A DNA stretch of 64,000 nt from Asterella californica. Taxonomy: Eukaryota > Streptophyta > Marchantiopsida > Marchantiales > Aytoniaceae. How positions within the stretch are numbered: the first letter of the stretch is position 1; each line of letters begins with the position of its first letter. The notes beneath the pieces are model-generated. The model saw only the letters and a program-made list of their open reading frames with translations, did not search any database and was not told the DNA's origin. The stretch spans positions 17,655,001-17,719,000 of the forward strand of contig JAYKYS010000008.1 of the NCBI GenBank assembly GCA_036924285.1, given 5' to 3'. Made by a program: the position numbers and the translations under genes. Shown here piece after piece: positions 34,585 to 47,194 of this stretch.

Positions 34585-37500
34585 AAAAAATGATGGAAAA
34601 TTGAGAATTCAATATCACACATCGAACACACGCAGAGTGCAACTGCTCGCGAAAAAGATATCTCATCAGATCACAAATCAGAGTGCAGTTACTTGTAAAA
34701 GAGATATCCTACTAGAAGACGTGAGACAAACTTTTTGTCCTCTAATGACATTATGATTATTTCAAAAAGAAAAGTTCCTAAATTCAAATTTACTACCACT
34801 GAGTATTTCGGTCAAAGAAGAGATCACCGCGGCAAGATCTTGCAGCTGCCTCATGAGACCGCCGTAGAACATTCAGCCATGACTTCAACTGTTGTCTGCA
34901 ATAATAGAATATTTTCAAACGATTCTATCTTTGACACTCACTAATAGAGGGTGTCAAAGTTAAAAATTTTTCATAAAGATTTTACACTTGCGGGAAGGAG
35001 TTATGACTTCGGCTAAACCTTAGCAGGTGTTTCGTGTGGACACTTCCGGACGTACCTGCAAGAATACGCTTGCGGGTATTTTCTTACCGATCATTCATTC
35101 GTTATGTCTGTTTATTTTGTAATGAAATATCTACCACATTAAATAATTATATTGAATATCAAAATAAAAAATAATAATTTGAAAAAATTATGATATTTGA
35201 GTAACAAACGAGACCCAGACTCAGTCGCGCTTTCATACAAAGTTACCTCCTGCAAAATGACTGCTCTTTCTCTGTTCGCTGTTAAAGAATCTTTACCTCT
35301 CTAATAGGACGCACCAAATTTTACTCTCTCCGCCTTGTGAAAGGACAGGAAGGGTGGTCCTCTCGGAGTAGACTCACCTCAATCACTCTCCTTGTCGTTT
35401 TAGTTCTCCAGTGCGCTTTCACGCTGGAGACGTCCCCGATGGGGCCTCCCAAGAAAAGGCATGTGGTGGGGCTCTACCGCTTACTCGTCCCTACCATTGA
35501 TATTTTCATTGGTGTACAAGAATATCTGGCCCCACCAGGAGTCCGAACATTATAAAGTCTCGGATGCTTTCATTTGAAGACCGAGGGCCCGAATTAGGTT
35601 TGACTCCATGAGAACTGAGAAGCAGAACGGCGAAGCGGACGGCGCCATTGCATGCCGGAGTTGAAAGAGAAGAAGGAGACTCGTAACTGGTTCCCCCTTT
35701 TCGGCGTAAAAGTTGCCGCACCTGACTTCCATACGAAACGTCCACCTTATCCTTTGCGCCACAAGACATGGTTCGCTGTCAACTAAGGCAGGAATGGACT
35801 ATAATATTTGGACATGTTTTCTGTTGCCGCGGGATCGAGTTATCAAATAACATTACATGTTGAAAGTGCATTGTCATTCTCATGACACAGCATCCAACCC
35901 TTGATTCTCTTTCTTCTTTCGTGACATGCACTTTTACTAGTCTGTTAGCATGCTGAAGCAGCTGTTGGTATGCTTTCTTCTCATCTGGGTTCCTTTCTTT
36001 CCACGCGTCGAAGATGACTCCACCTGGCTTCTAGATTATTCAAGTCGAGTTCAGGGGACATGTGCATAACCGTTACCATCTATTCTCCAGCCTAGATGCT
36101 CGTCAACTAAATAGGCCGGCTGCGCTCGAGATATTTGCTCTGCCGCTTGTGAGAGACTATTGCGCAACTTGTCCTCATCATAGCGCTACTGACTGTTTGA
36201 CAGTACTTTAGGCTTGGCAAAAGAACTGAATCTTTACCGACCTGGTCGGTAGCACAACGAGAGGATTAGTACAAAAATGGCTGAGATATAAACTTCTCAG
36301 AGGGGAAAACATCGGATTAGATCACTGAGGTTCGAGGACTAATAAGAAGAAACTACTGCTAATTGCTAAAATGTACTCAGAATGCCAGAAAGATATTGTA
36401 GTCAAAGTTTGTCAAACAGGTTCGAACGAGGACAAGAAAAACCAAAAGGAACAGTTACATGAAAAGAAACTATAAACTATAATTGTTAATGTGATCAGAA
36501 AGCCAGAAAGCGTTTTAGTCGTATAGGTTGAACGAGGGCCGAAAAAAGCCAACAGCAAAATTTCCATGCAAGAGAACTGTAGAGAACAAACTTTTGCTGA
36601 TGTACTCAGAATGCCAGACAGGGTTTAGTCAAGTCGGTTTTAGCCAGGGCCACATGAGCCACAAGGTCACTATGTCTTTCTGCTTGAGGAGTTTGGGATA
36701 AGAATGTCATGAGACAAGTCCCTTCTGCGTCAGAACCATTGCGCCTCAGCACCGGACGGTGTCCGACGGTCTGCCTTTTCAACGCGCAATAACTTCCGTA
36801 GTAAACCGTTGCCCCCACCCACTTGACAGACTCGTGAGCTTTTGACAGTAGTCCAAGAACAAGGCCTCTGCTGGTACCGTAAAAGCATCATGAGTGCAGC
36901 AGTACCTGCTCCTGTTTGAAACACGAAGAAAAATAGCTACAAACGCATGTATAAAAACAATCTGATGATACCGTACTAGCAAGCAACGAGTTGAAGCACG
37001 ACTACTTAATATAAGTTCGTTCTCATCTATTCGCGCACGGTAGGGCTTGTGTAGACTTGGAGAATATCTGTTTTATTATCAGTGTCCAACGAATTTCATC
37101 TGTTCAGACCTAAAGCGAGAGCGGATTTAGTAGTACGGTACTTCTTGATCGCCATGTCCAGAATGTGCTTGGCAGACCATATGTACATACCTTCTCTCCT
37201 TTTGTCTATTCAGTGCACTATTTCACGTCCATGTCCATGAACTGGATATACCCTCCGCTCCCGCACTGTCTTGAATGCCCTCCGGATACGATTTGCATGC
37301 ACCGAGATATAGGCCTTCATGATCTTAATTATTCCGGTGTTCCACGAAGAATAGGTCAAATCTGATGATTTTCTCCCTAGCGCTTCATGAACTGTGCGAA
37401 TGCCAAGCACGCAGCCTGATTCACAGCAACGCCAGAACGCTCCCATTCGTTCATCTCGCATTCCTTCCATAGCGGACTCCAGAGCCTCTCATCTAATCTA

Positions 37501-38443
37501 ATCTCAGTGGATTCTGATCTTCATCAACAGCCGGCTGCGGGCCTGTGCTTCCCTCTAGCAGCTTGTGTGCGTGTCAGTCTGCGGCGCTGTGCAGCCTGTG
37601 AGCAAGTGGCAGATGCAAGATCTGTTCACATGTTCCAGCTGAGCAACTATCGTGAAAAGGTGTAATTTGTCGTACACTCCATTGGAGTACTGTAGTTCCT
37701 CTATACAAGTAACAGGCGTCTGTTCTGTAGTGATTGATTTTCTGTTGTTTTATTTGTTTTTGGTGTGATTACGTTGGTTAGGTTCACGACTCCATAATTT
37801 ACTTTTTCTCGTCTTGAAGCTTTTTGAAATCGAATGCGGCTTCCCTTGCAGGTGGATGAACCCTCCATAACATGAAGATTCGACCCCACGCGGCGCCGGC
37901 TACGAGCGGATGTGGCTGTCAACAAGCCAATGTTCGTTCGTTAACCAAATTTATCTTGTATAATTTGATTATTTACCTTTTTACTTATTGTTATCTTTTA
38001 TCTCGTGTTTACCATAACAACGCACGAGATAAATTTGGTCCGATAAGTTGGACCGCTGTGCTGTGGTTGGGAAACATACACAATTTGAATTTTGAACGCT
38101 GCTGCGAGTTCCGGAAAATATTATTTTGTTTTCTTTGCGCGTTACGTAAATGGACTGTTTGTTTGAAGCGCGTTCCGTAAGACCTATAGAATAGGTAAGT
38201 ACGTAACGCACGTTTGTTTGTTTGACCAAGAAAGAGATTGAAGAGATACCCGTACGAGGACTATTGCCGATAGATCATAACCTGTGAAAAGAAAATTTCT
38301 TGACAGATTCCAGACCTATATATATACTTTAGTAAAAGGCAGAATTTGTATTATACGGCTCCTCGAGGGGTGATGTTCGAAGGGCGTGCAGAGTAATTTA
38401 TAAATAGCTAGTTTATCCATATACTGTACTCTAAGGACACCAC
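34585..38443. other. Gene-poor stretch
   Basis: No gene could be supported. 35.3-35.8 and 36.6-37.6 kb are richer in GC than the rest, as if they were worn gene or TE segments, but no domain is recognisable in any frame. 37.9-38.3 kb contains an inverted word pair TTATCTCGTGT / ACGAGATAA (37,996-38,033). Confidence 0.35.
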
Positions 38444-38912
38444 TGTAAAAACCTCACCCCGTAAAAGGAGAAAACGGGATGAGACTCCCGAACCCGTAGG
38501 CCTCGAGTGTCAGAGCGGGAAATTCAGACCGAACGTGAAGAGAGAAAACTTACGGGAAGAGAGCGAGTACGAGAATTTCTGTAAGGACTTACAGGCTACC
38601 TCCCGAGGAGTCCAGTTCGTTTTACTGGAAACGCCTATAAAGGGTTCTTTATAAGAATTTTACAGGAATGCTTAACGCGAGGGCTTGAGTGTCTCTATGT
38701 ATAAGCTTATACAAAACAATGAGCTAAGCTTGCAATGGAATTGCGGGGCTATGGAATTCGGTTTTTAGAACGATTCTTTCCGTTCTTGCTAAATTTTTTC
38801 TTTTGCTGGTTTTCAAAGCGATTCCATCCGTTACACTACACGATAAAAAATATTTTTATTTTCTTTTCTAGTTTTCACGATCTACATATAACTATTCTAA
38901 CGCATAGCAACA
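38444..38912 (+). repeat. Solo-LTR-like repeat, copy 2
   Basis: Partner of 20,248-20,582: TGTAAAAACCT start, CTTGCAATGGAATTGC in the middle, GCATAGCAACA end. Longer than copy 1 because of a GC-richer section at 38,455-38,640. Confidence 0.5.
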
Positions 38913-39244
38913 AGTCGACGTAAAACTGGGGAAAGCAGGGAGACCTGAAGGTGATGACCTGAAGTTCGAAACTGAGATGTCGAAGATGAAGACACTCTTT
39001 CTCAACTAAAGTCCATGACCAAAACTTATGCCATTCAGGTCGTGTAAAATAAGGAAGGATGAAGTACATAAAAGAGTGAAGAGCACCATAAGCATAAAGG
39101 TGCAAGAAGCACCAAGATAAGCATAAAAGGGATTATTTCAGATTTTACAACCTTAGTTCCTAAACAAGTATATTAGTTAACTTCTTTGTATATTTGCCTC
39201 CTCCCGGATGTGTATTTTGGGTGTGCGTCTGTCAGCGCTCCTTT

Positions 39245-39570
39245 AGGTCTCACATCTCCAGGTCTGGTTATTATTTAATATTTATATATAATTTTGTTTT
39301 TTCTTGTTAATTTATATAAACTTTTCCTTTTATATATATTTTTTTGATAATATCCAACTAGAAAAGTTCTCTAGAAGTTCATTTTGTATGCATATACTCT
39401 TGCAATGGAATTGTGAAGTTATGTTAGCGATTTATACAGATCTACTCTCTCTTTTTAACCATCTTTTAATATGAGAAAATACACTACACCTTTCACTTTC
39501 TTAGCTTAGACGTATAGCTATGTTAACGCATAATAGTAATTGCATCCGTGCTAACAAGAGCTTCGTTGTA
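39245..39570 (-). repeat. Hairpin-family core plus partial LTR-like repeat
   Basis: 39,245-39,395 is an inverted core (ACATCTCCAGGTCTGG, AGAAAAGTTCTCTAGAAGTT). It is followed at 39,400-39,570 by CTTGCAATGGAATTGTGAAG, TATGTTAGCG and GTTAACGCATA, the right half of the LTR-like repeat of 20.2 and 38.4 kb. The two families adjoin in the 20-kb copy as well, so they may be parts of one element. Confidence 0.5.
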
Positions 39571-40309
39571 AATCTTGGAGTGGAACTACGCGATAGAGAG
39601 GCCACTATCATCTGATAATAAAAGACCAGAGTGAGAGAAATGAGAAACAAAAAATGTTAAGTGATGAATTAGCTGGTCACTGGAAACTCATCTGGAAAAG
39701 CACTAGCCGAACTTACATTCCGTTGAGGCCGTGTATAAAGAGGTAATCCCGTTACACATAATACATCCCTGGCACTGACAATCATTGGCGAAAGGAAAAT
39801 GTGAATGTGTGAAGTCAAAACAGTTGATTCCCACTTGACAATTAATGTGTAAGTATCTGGAACTTTTGAAAAAGCAGGTAAAAACTGTAAGGGAAAGAGT
39901 CAGTGAAAAGTAAAAGTAGAAGACAATGTCCAGCCGTCCAAGCCTTTATCTCAAATGAAACTCAAGTGGGAACAAGTGGCCACGCGTGCATTGATATTCC
40001 GGGACTATACATTCTTCCGCAACCTAGATAATTGTCGTATAAAACCGAGAGCGACACTAAGAGTTTTCTATTAAACCCCGAATACGAGTATAAAAGCATA
40101 ATAGAGAATATTCTGTTTTGTTCAAAAGATTTTTTGGTTTCTAAGACACGTAAAAATTTTAGCTTAACATTTCTTGGTAGTTAGTTTTGAGATAAATCAT
40201 AGTGAAGAGCTTTAATTTGATTCTTTACTTCACATATTCTAAGTTGGGGAGAAAACAAATCACTAGAAACATTTTCAGCATTACGGTTGAATTCTTAATT
40301 CTGTGAAAA
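39571..40309. other. Intergenic, nothing recognised
   Basis: AT-rich, no domain in any frame. Confidence 0.4.
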
Positions 40310-40603
40310 CAAACCTACAAAATAATGTCTTTTGGGTTATCAAGAACACTTGTAGTCTTTTCATAACGTCTGAGTTTAACTTCTATATTTTACGTGGTAG
40401 GCAGCACTGGAAAGCGGCTGGAAATCGTTACATTTGTGTAAAAAACAGTTTTTGGTTTTCATCTAAGAAATATCAAAAACTAACTTGTTAAATTTCAATC
40501 TTTTCTGTATTCTAGATTCCAGCGATGCATTTTGAATTCAAATAAATAATCTAAGAAGAATATTCGCAGCAATACCTTTTTATACCAGGAGGGGGGTTTA
40601 AGC
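40310..40603 (-). repeat. Dispersed repeat, copy 2 (inverted partner of 6.27 kb)
   Basis: Reverse complement of 6271-6550: the shared TATACCAGGAGGGG, TTTTGAATTCAAA, ACGTGGTAGGCAGCACTGG and CTTTTCATAACG run in reverse order. Confidence 0.65.
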
Positions 40604-40854
40604 ATTAGTGAGGTGATTAAAGCATGCAAAGCCGGGGAGGCCCGTGAGAGTCAAGCAATGATGCAAGACGTGCAAATTTGAATGTATTTCTCAACGGGAT
40701 TGACATTGGGATGTATTGTGTATTGCTGAGAGATCCAGTGTAAGCATAACATGTCTGGAGTTCGATTCTTGGTTATTTCTCTATTACTACTGTATGCGGT
40801 TGAGATCGCCATCATATGACACTCAGCGAGATAATTTGTGAGTGACACCTACAC

Positions 40855-41167
40855 AATATGCATGGAACATGAACTTCTGGGGAATGGTTGTCCCCTTGTT
40901 GTTATCGGACAACACTTGAATATTAAATGAATATTTTATACTAAGCTAAATAATATACTGGAATATTTATAAGTGTTAAATATTTGGTCAACTTGGATGC
41001 AGGACACAACTGATAAGGAGAGGAAACTAGAATGCGCTTCCAACCGTATATATCCAGGAGACTGGAAGCAAAAGCAAGAAGAGGTTTAATTTACTATCTA
41101 ACCTTCTTGCTGGTTTAATTTATTACCTAATCCTTTTGCTGGGAATAGTTAAGTAATAAATTAAATC
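40855..41167 (+). repeat. Hairpin-family repeat
   Basis: A diverged core (TGAACTTCTGGGGAATGG, TTGTTGTTATCGG; 40,855-41,015) is followed by a hairpin with a doubled left arm: GGTTTAATTTACTATCTAACC at 41,083, TTTAATTTATTACCTAATCC at 41,114, and the right arm GTTAAGTAATAAATTAAATC at 41,148. Confidence 0.65.
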
Positions 41168-41510
41168 ACATGCATATTCCCCCTACGCATGCCTAACATG
41201 TAATGAATTAAAAACCAGGCATATTCCTCTTATGCATGCCTAATATGTAATAAATTAAACCACATGCATATCCCCTCTATACATGCTTAATATTGTTATT
41301 CATCATGAACTCTTAGCCTTAATTACATCTAAATCCTAGAGGGAAGATGTGTCTTGAAAAAATCCTAAAAAAATCCTAAATCCCTATGCATGCCTAATAT
41401 GTAATAAATTAAACCACATGCATATTCCCCCTGTGCATGCCTAATATTGTTATTCGTTATGAACTCCAGCCTTAATTACATCCTAAATCCATAGAGGGGA
41501 GATGTACCTA
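41148..41510 (+). repeat. Tandem repeats grown from the hairpin right arm
   Basis: GCATGCCTAATATGTAATAA and CACATGCATATTCCCC recur at spacings of about 53 bases, and a longer unit containing TATTGTTATTC, GAACTC and CTTAATTACATC appears twice (about 41,280-41,345 and 41,440-41,495). The unit includes the hairpin right arm AATAAATTAAA plus its flank. Confidence 0.75.
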
Positions 41511-41995
41511 CTATTGAGATCCTGTCAAAGTTGATACACAAGGTAGTAAAGTCAGAAGCGAGACATGTATATGGACCCGGAGACATGTGTAGTGTACAGA
41601 GTTGGTAGTTTGGATTGCTGATGTTTGAGGACGATGGATGGAGTCAGTTTTCAAAAGTTGAAGACATGGAAGAAAATACAAAAAAATGGATGGCAAAACA
41701 AGTATCAAAGTTGTGCGTGCAAAAGTTCTACATGAAAATGAGGTAGTTTTTGGTTTGTTTGAAGAGTTTGTTCTGTATAGTCAGTTGCTAGTTGGTTGGA
41801 CACAATAAGCAGATTGATGGAGGAGAGAGATGATATGATGGTCGTCCTTATCCACTCTCGACAAATATATGAGGAGATTGCTGCATATTTGTGATTTTTC
41901 TCTCATCCGATGCAAAATAGTGAGAGAAGAGAAGCAGTTTGTTGGTGTGCACTCCCTCATGAAGCAGACGTCCATGCGAAAGTAAGATAGGTTGT

Positions 41996-43281
41996 GTGGA
42001 TCCAAAGGTGATAGCGCCTATGGTTATATTCACAATCTCTCATGTGCCCTGGGATCTGAAACTGATTCCGGTTCCTCGTGCCTTGTTGCCTAAACTTATT
42101 GAGTTGCTCAAAGAGAAAGTACGGATGGGGATACTTGAGTCGTCTATGAGACCGTACTCTAGCAGATGGTTCACTGTACCCAAGAAGTCAGGAGCCTTGC
42201 GTTTCATTCAAGACCTACAATCTGCGAACAATGTGATCATTCGTAATGTTGGGATGAGTCCTGTGATTGATGAAGTAGCAGATGCATTTGCAAGGAGAGC
42301 TATCTACTCCATTGGAGATTTATATTCTGGTGATGATCAGTTTCAGCTGGCTGTAGAAAGTAGAGATCTGATTACTATACGTACGTCTATATGATTGATG
42401 CAAATGTGTACTCTTCCTCAAGGAGCGATGAACTCGGTGGCTCATATGCATAATGCGATGCATAAGTACTACAGGAATTTATGTATGATGTTATCATTCT
42501 ATTCTTAGATGATATTTCTATAAAAGGTTGCGCGATTGGAGACAAGGATGAAGCAATACTTGCGAATGGATGTAGGAGGTTTGTTGCAGATCATATCAAG
42601 GATGTAGAACGTATCTTGACTCGCCTGGAGGAGGTACATCTCACCATGTCAAGAACTAAGTCCAAGTTTGATGTATCTGAGATTTTAGTGATTGATCATC
42701 TGTGTGGTGCTTTTGGAAGACGACTAAATTCGGAGAAAGTTGACGTTATAGCTAAGAGGACGGACTATAAAAATATCACAAAGGTTCGACGTTTTATAGG
42801 AGCTTGTGTATTTTATCGTCTATCCATTCCTCACTATGCTCATGTTACAAAGCCTTTGTATGCATTACTGAGGAAGGATAAGAGGTTTGTATGGACCCCA
42901 GTTCATCGAGAAGCTATGAGTAGACTGAAGGAGGCTCTGAAGTCTCCACCTGTGTTGAAAAGAATAGACTATGGGCGTGAAAGACATGTCATTGTCACAG
43001 TAGATACTAGCTCAAAGGCGATTGGCTGGACGATAGGTCAAGATGATGCAGGTGGTATGCGGTTTACGTCAAGATTTGGGGCTAGAATCTTGACAGACAA
43101 GCAACGAGATTATCGTCAAGTGAAGCGTGAGTTGTGGGGAGTGATCACAACGATGAAGATAGACCGTGAGTTTCTGATTGGTGCTTATGTAGTCTTAGAG
43201 ACAGATTCTCTACCTCTACTAGGCATGATATCCAACTGTAGCACGCCTGACATAGCAATGTTGCGTTGGATTGCTACATGA
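41996..43281 (+). pseudogene. Ty3/Gypsy reverse transcriptase-RNase H
   Basis: Best preserved pol segment. Frame 1 (to a stop at 42,394): VIAPMVIFTISHVPWDL, KSGALRFIQDLQSANNVII, YSIGDLYSGDDQFQLAVESR. After a damaged stretch containing LPQGAMNSVAHM, frame 2 (42,481-43,281) has the RT catalytic FLDDISIKG, the connection region (VRRFIGACVFYRLSIPHYAH), and RNase H with the acidic residues in place: VTVDTSSKAIGW, RQVKRELWGVI, ETDSLPLLGM. It ends at LRWIAT with a stop. It copies RNA into DNA and removes the RNA strand in intact elements; this copy has a stop and at least one frame break between its halves, so it is dead. Confidence 0.88.
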
Positions 43282-43619
43282 GGAGCTTGAATCCAGAGCT
43301 GAAGCATACAAAATTTTGATAAGGAGAATGTGGTAGTAGATATGTTGTCAAGGGCTCGGTATATAGACGAGGAGGATATGTTTTCAGAAGTTGAGGAAGA
43401 AGAAAGAAATGATGTTCGGTGTCAAGTTTGTCGACGAGTTACATCTTGGAGCCGTTGTGTTTATAGAAGAGCTTTACACAGATAGACTCGTGACATAAGA
43501 TATTATCTGAGTTCGTTGGAGAGACAAGAGAGGTGGAGCAAAATAGGGTTTAGAAACAAGCATACAACTATCTTCTACACGATGGTTATCTTTGGAGACG
43601 GTCGCAAAGGAGAGATGGG

Positions 43620-44402
43620 ATGTTCATACGAGTAGTGGACGATCTGCAGAGTAAGCAGCAACTAATGAAGGAGTTTCATGATACCTTGTGGGCTGGACAT
43701 CGAGGGATTTGGGCTACTAATGTCAAGTTGAAGGAAAGATATTGGTGGAAAGGTCTGTATCGAGATGTGGTGACGTCAATTCCTGCTTGCATTGTCAGTT
43801 TTACTCAAAGATACGATATAAGGACGGTTGTGCCAACTTATCCGTCTGGCATTCACTTCCAGTGGGTTCTCGACTTGGTGGTAATGCCTCCGGGGCTATG
43901 GGATATGCGATATTTAGTTTTGGCTCGTGAGGATCTCTCCAACTTTGTGGAAAGACGAGCTAAAAATAATGCACCTTGTGATCACATCCAACGTCATCGG
44001 TGTAGTCTGCTGCAGAGAATTGGGCACCAGTTCACAGAAACAACACTGAAGGAGCTGAGGATTGGAGGTGATGGATTTCTTACTGAGCAAGAGAAGAAGA
44101 GCTTCAGGGAGATGTCATCTAGGCATGATAAGGCGTTTGCATTTGAGTCACATGAAGTAGGATGTGTAGATCCAAGTGTAGTTGCACCTATGGTAATCTT
44201 TACTATATCGCATGTGTCTTGGAATCTACGTCCTATCCCTGTGCTTAGAGCTCATCTGTCAAAGCTGATAGACTTGCTCAATGAGAGGATTAGGATGGGT
44301 ATCTTGGAACCATCTATAGCTCCCTACTCTAGCAGATGGTTCCAGGATAATTGCCAGGATGGAACCTGCGAATCAATGATCGATAACCTCCTCCGCGAAT
44401 AG
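43620..44402 (+). pseudogene. Integrase fragment joined to a second RT start
   Basis: One open frame of 260 codons. It starts with the integrase zinc-binding region (EFHDTLWAGHRG, RYWWKGLYRDV, ACIVSF; the second Cys of the pair appears lost) and the first part of the catalytic core (FQWVLDLVVMPPGLW, YLVLAREDL). Near 43,980 it switches into a protease-RT spacer (LKELRIGGDGFLTEQEKKSF, HDKAFAFESHEVGCVDPSVV) and the N-terminal RT (IFTISHVSWNLRPIPV) up to about 44,340. The order integrase then RT start is the reverse of pol, so two element copies were joined here by recombination or deletion. Confidence 0.8.
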
Positions 44403-44749
44403 TCGCATATCACAACGTGTCTCTATGCTGAATAATCGCTAGGTTCTCAAAAGTCGTAAGCATAAATCTCCGAAATGTCTCTGCTCGTTGGGAGCATGCT
44501 CTCACCCACATATCCTGGTCATCAAGGTTCAGCACTTCAGCAGAATCACGACGAATGGCCGAAGGTAGATCTGGATAAAGTAATGTGAGAAGAAAGCCAA
44601 AGCTAACCATGGTAACTGCACATCCTAATCTCTCATGTGGTCCTTCTACAAGCCATACTTGCGCAATCCTCTCTTCACCGTTGTCGTGTTGTGGACCGGC
44701 TCCTACATGAAATTCAAACTTCGATGCTTGTCGCTCCAAAGACACTCAT
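44403..44749. other. Unassigned spacer
   Basis: Joins the chimeric pol fragment to the minisatellite. Short overlapping frames on both strands, none recognisable. Confidence 0.35.
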
Positions 44750-45310
44750 GCGAAGACAAGCTAGGCCCCAGCTTAAGTGTTTTTGGCTTCGTTCGGATCT
44801 CCATTTTCATCGCATAGATGGGTAGAGCTCCTTGTCAGCTTTTCATAGGCACTTTGTCTACTTCGTTTGGACGCCTAGTGGAGAAGTTACAAGACTCGAA
44901 AGATGGAGAAAATAAGCTAGGCCCCAACTTACGGGTTTTTGGCACCACTTCGGATCTTCGTTTTTATCGCACCAGTGGATAGAGGCGATCAAAAGCAACT
45001 AGACCGACCTTACTAAATCAAGGTAGGAATCGAAGAACAAACATTCTTGAAAATCACCTCCTTGTCAGCTTTCCATAGGCACTTCATCTACTTCGTTTGG
45101 ACGCCTAGTGGAAAAGTTACAAGACTCGAAAGATGGAGAAAACAAGCTAGGCCCCAGCTTACGGGCTTTTGGCGCAACTTCGGATCTTCACTTTTATCAC
45201 ATGGATGGGTAGAGCTCATTGTCAGCTTTCCATGGGCATCTTGTTTACTTCGTTTGGACATCCAGAGAAGAAGTTATGCGATTCGAAAGAAGGCAAAATC
45301 AAGCTAAGCC
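44750..45310 (+). repeat. Minisatellite, unit about 155 bp
   Basis: Two full units (from about 44,829 and 45,057) and two partial ones. Each has TTGTCAGCTTTCCATAGGCA (or a close variant), CTTCGTTTGGACGCCTAG, AGTTACAAGACTCGAAAGAT, AAGCTAGGCCCCAGCTTA and CTTCGGATCTTC. A 72-base unrelated spacer (44,985-45,056) separates the two full units. Lies just left of the LTR-like repeat. Confidence 0.85.
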
Positions 45311-45344
45311 TCTAGTTACTTGCTGACTGGGTATTTAGGGCTTC

Positions 45345-46790
45345 AGGCGTTATATCAAAGACTCAAGGGGCCTGCTTCTTATAATTCAAGAGAGAACTGT
45401 ACGTACAGAGACTGTTGCAAGGGGGTGGTTAAGGGGCTAGCTTGCGCCTGCGACCTGTCAACGGACGGTTCGGGAGATTTAGGAGTCCAATGTAAGCGCG
45501 CAAGGCGTCGTTGGGTTCAGATCTGTGCAGGCTACGCACTGGTTCAAACGGTTTGGGAAGAGACGGATCGGGGAGTGTGTACTGAGGGAAATTGAGACGC
45601 AGGAAGCAGATTTGAGGTTTTCAGTTACATGTGAAGGAGAGTTGGATCGTTCGGACCGTTCCGGAGTCCAAATTTGCTGTCCTTGGATCCAACGGGATCA
45701 GAACACCGAGTTCTACATGAAATTGAAGACGATACCAGTTTTCATCGGGCGGTTTGGAAGTTCCGAGTGAAATTGGCTCGCAGGGAAGCGCTTACATCAG
45801 ATTTTCGTTCACCTGCGACATGAGGTTGGGCTGTTCTTCGCGATCGGTGAGCCAAGCTCTTCGTTCTTGGTGCCTACGCGATCAGGGAGTCTTCATCTAC
45901 TCATAGGAGAAGACCGTGTGTGAATTGGATTGTTGGTTTGAGTGTGGTGAGCAAGTTGAGCCGCAGGGAGCTGATTTACGTCAGTTTTTTGCAACCTGCG
46001 GCCAAATTTCTCGAGTGGTTTTGCAAGGGGAACTCCAAACGACTTGTTTGGAGTCTCGTTGGGTTCAGGGTAGCTAGATCTATCTGCCAGCGAAGACGGA
46101 TATCAGTTTGGACAATCCGTTTGTGCGGTGTGAGCGGTTTTAAGCCGCAGGGAGGAGTTTTTGAAGGTTCGGTCACTTGCGACCGAAAATCGGCGATATC
46201 TCGACTATCGGGAGTCGGATCTGAAGGTTTCTTGGGTTAACGGAGTCAGCGGAGGAGACCCTATCGACATCTGAAGTCCGTTCAGCGAAAAGAGGAAGTC
46301 CACAGATAGGCCTTTTTCGGTTTCTTCGCTACGGATTTTGCTCTTTTGAGTTCGTTAGAATTCTGGTTGGTTGTATACAGCTTGTGGTAGCTAGCTTTAG
46401 CTAAGAGCTTATACATGGATGTGGTTTGGACTTGGGTTTGGATCTTGTGATACTGCTGTGGCTCTGGTTGTTAGCAAAGAGAAGTTTCTCTTGCTTTGAG
46501 CTACGCTTCGGTGGTTTTGGGTCAGGGTTGTGATTCAAGGGGTGTTTTTAAGGGCTTTTGAAGCAGGTTACAGACCGCTCTGGTCTGTTTCTCAGTTCTG
46601 TGCTCTTAGGAGAAAGAACTGACAGTGTACATACATTCAGAGTTGGTATATATCGCAGCATTCGTTTTCGTGGTTGTTTTTCTCTATCTTGTCTCTATTT
46701 CAACACACAATATCTCCACAGCCATGAACCTCGTGTTTTCCTGGACATCCTTCACGCAAAACGTCCGACGCGACACCGTCTAAACTATCC
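45345..46790 (+). repeat. Gypsy LTR-like repeat, copy 2
   Basis: Partner of 31,770-33,210 (see there); GC-richer and apparently less decayed by C-to-T changes. Confidence 0.7.
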
Positions 46791-47194
46791 TCTCCGCCAA
46801 ACCATCCGCCTCAAGATGATCTCGAGACGTAGTCCTCTAAAAAATACAAAGAAAACTGTCACTTCCCAAGATAGCAGACTTCTCTTCCTACCAAAATTAG
46901 CAAGTCAATTGTTTTCCAAATTTACTACCTACTCTAATTCACTGGGTGCGATCTCCTCCTAATCGATTCCTACTTGAACTCCTAAATCGTCCTTTGATAA
47001 AGTGGGAAGCCCTACTGGTAGATCGGGTGGGACTGAGGTGGCTTCCTCCTCAATGTGCATGGCTTGCTCTTCTGGGACGACTTCGGAAGACGGAAGCGTC
47101 TTCTGGGAAGCTGAGTCCACCTGCGCTTCTTTGCTCTTCTACGGCACTGATTCGACGCTTGGAGCTAGGATGACTTCACAGTGGTCAGAGGAAG

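Noticed and set aside
35337..35555. Possible small secreted protein with a hydrophobic N-terminus (LTSITLLVVLVLQC)
   Set aside because: The frame starts at GTG, not ATG; the first ATG comes after the hydrophobic segment, so no signal peptide would be made unless an upstream exon exists.
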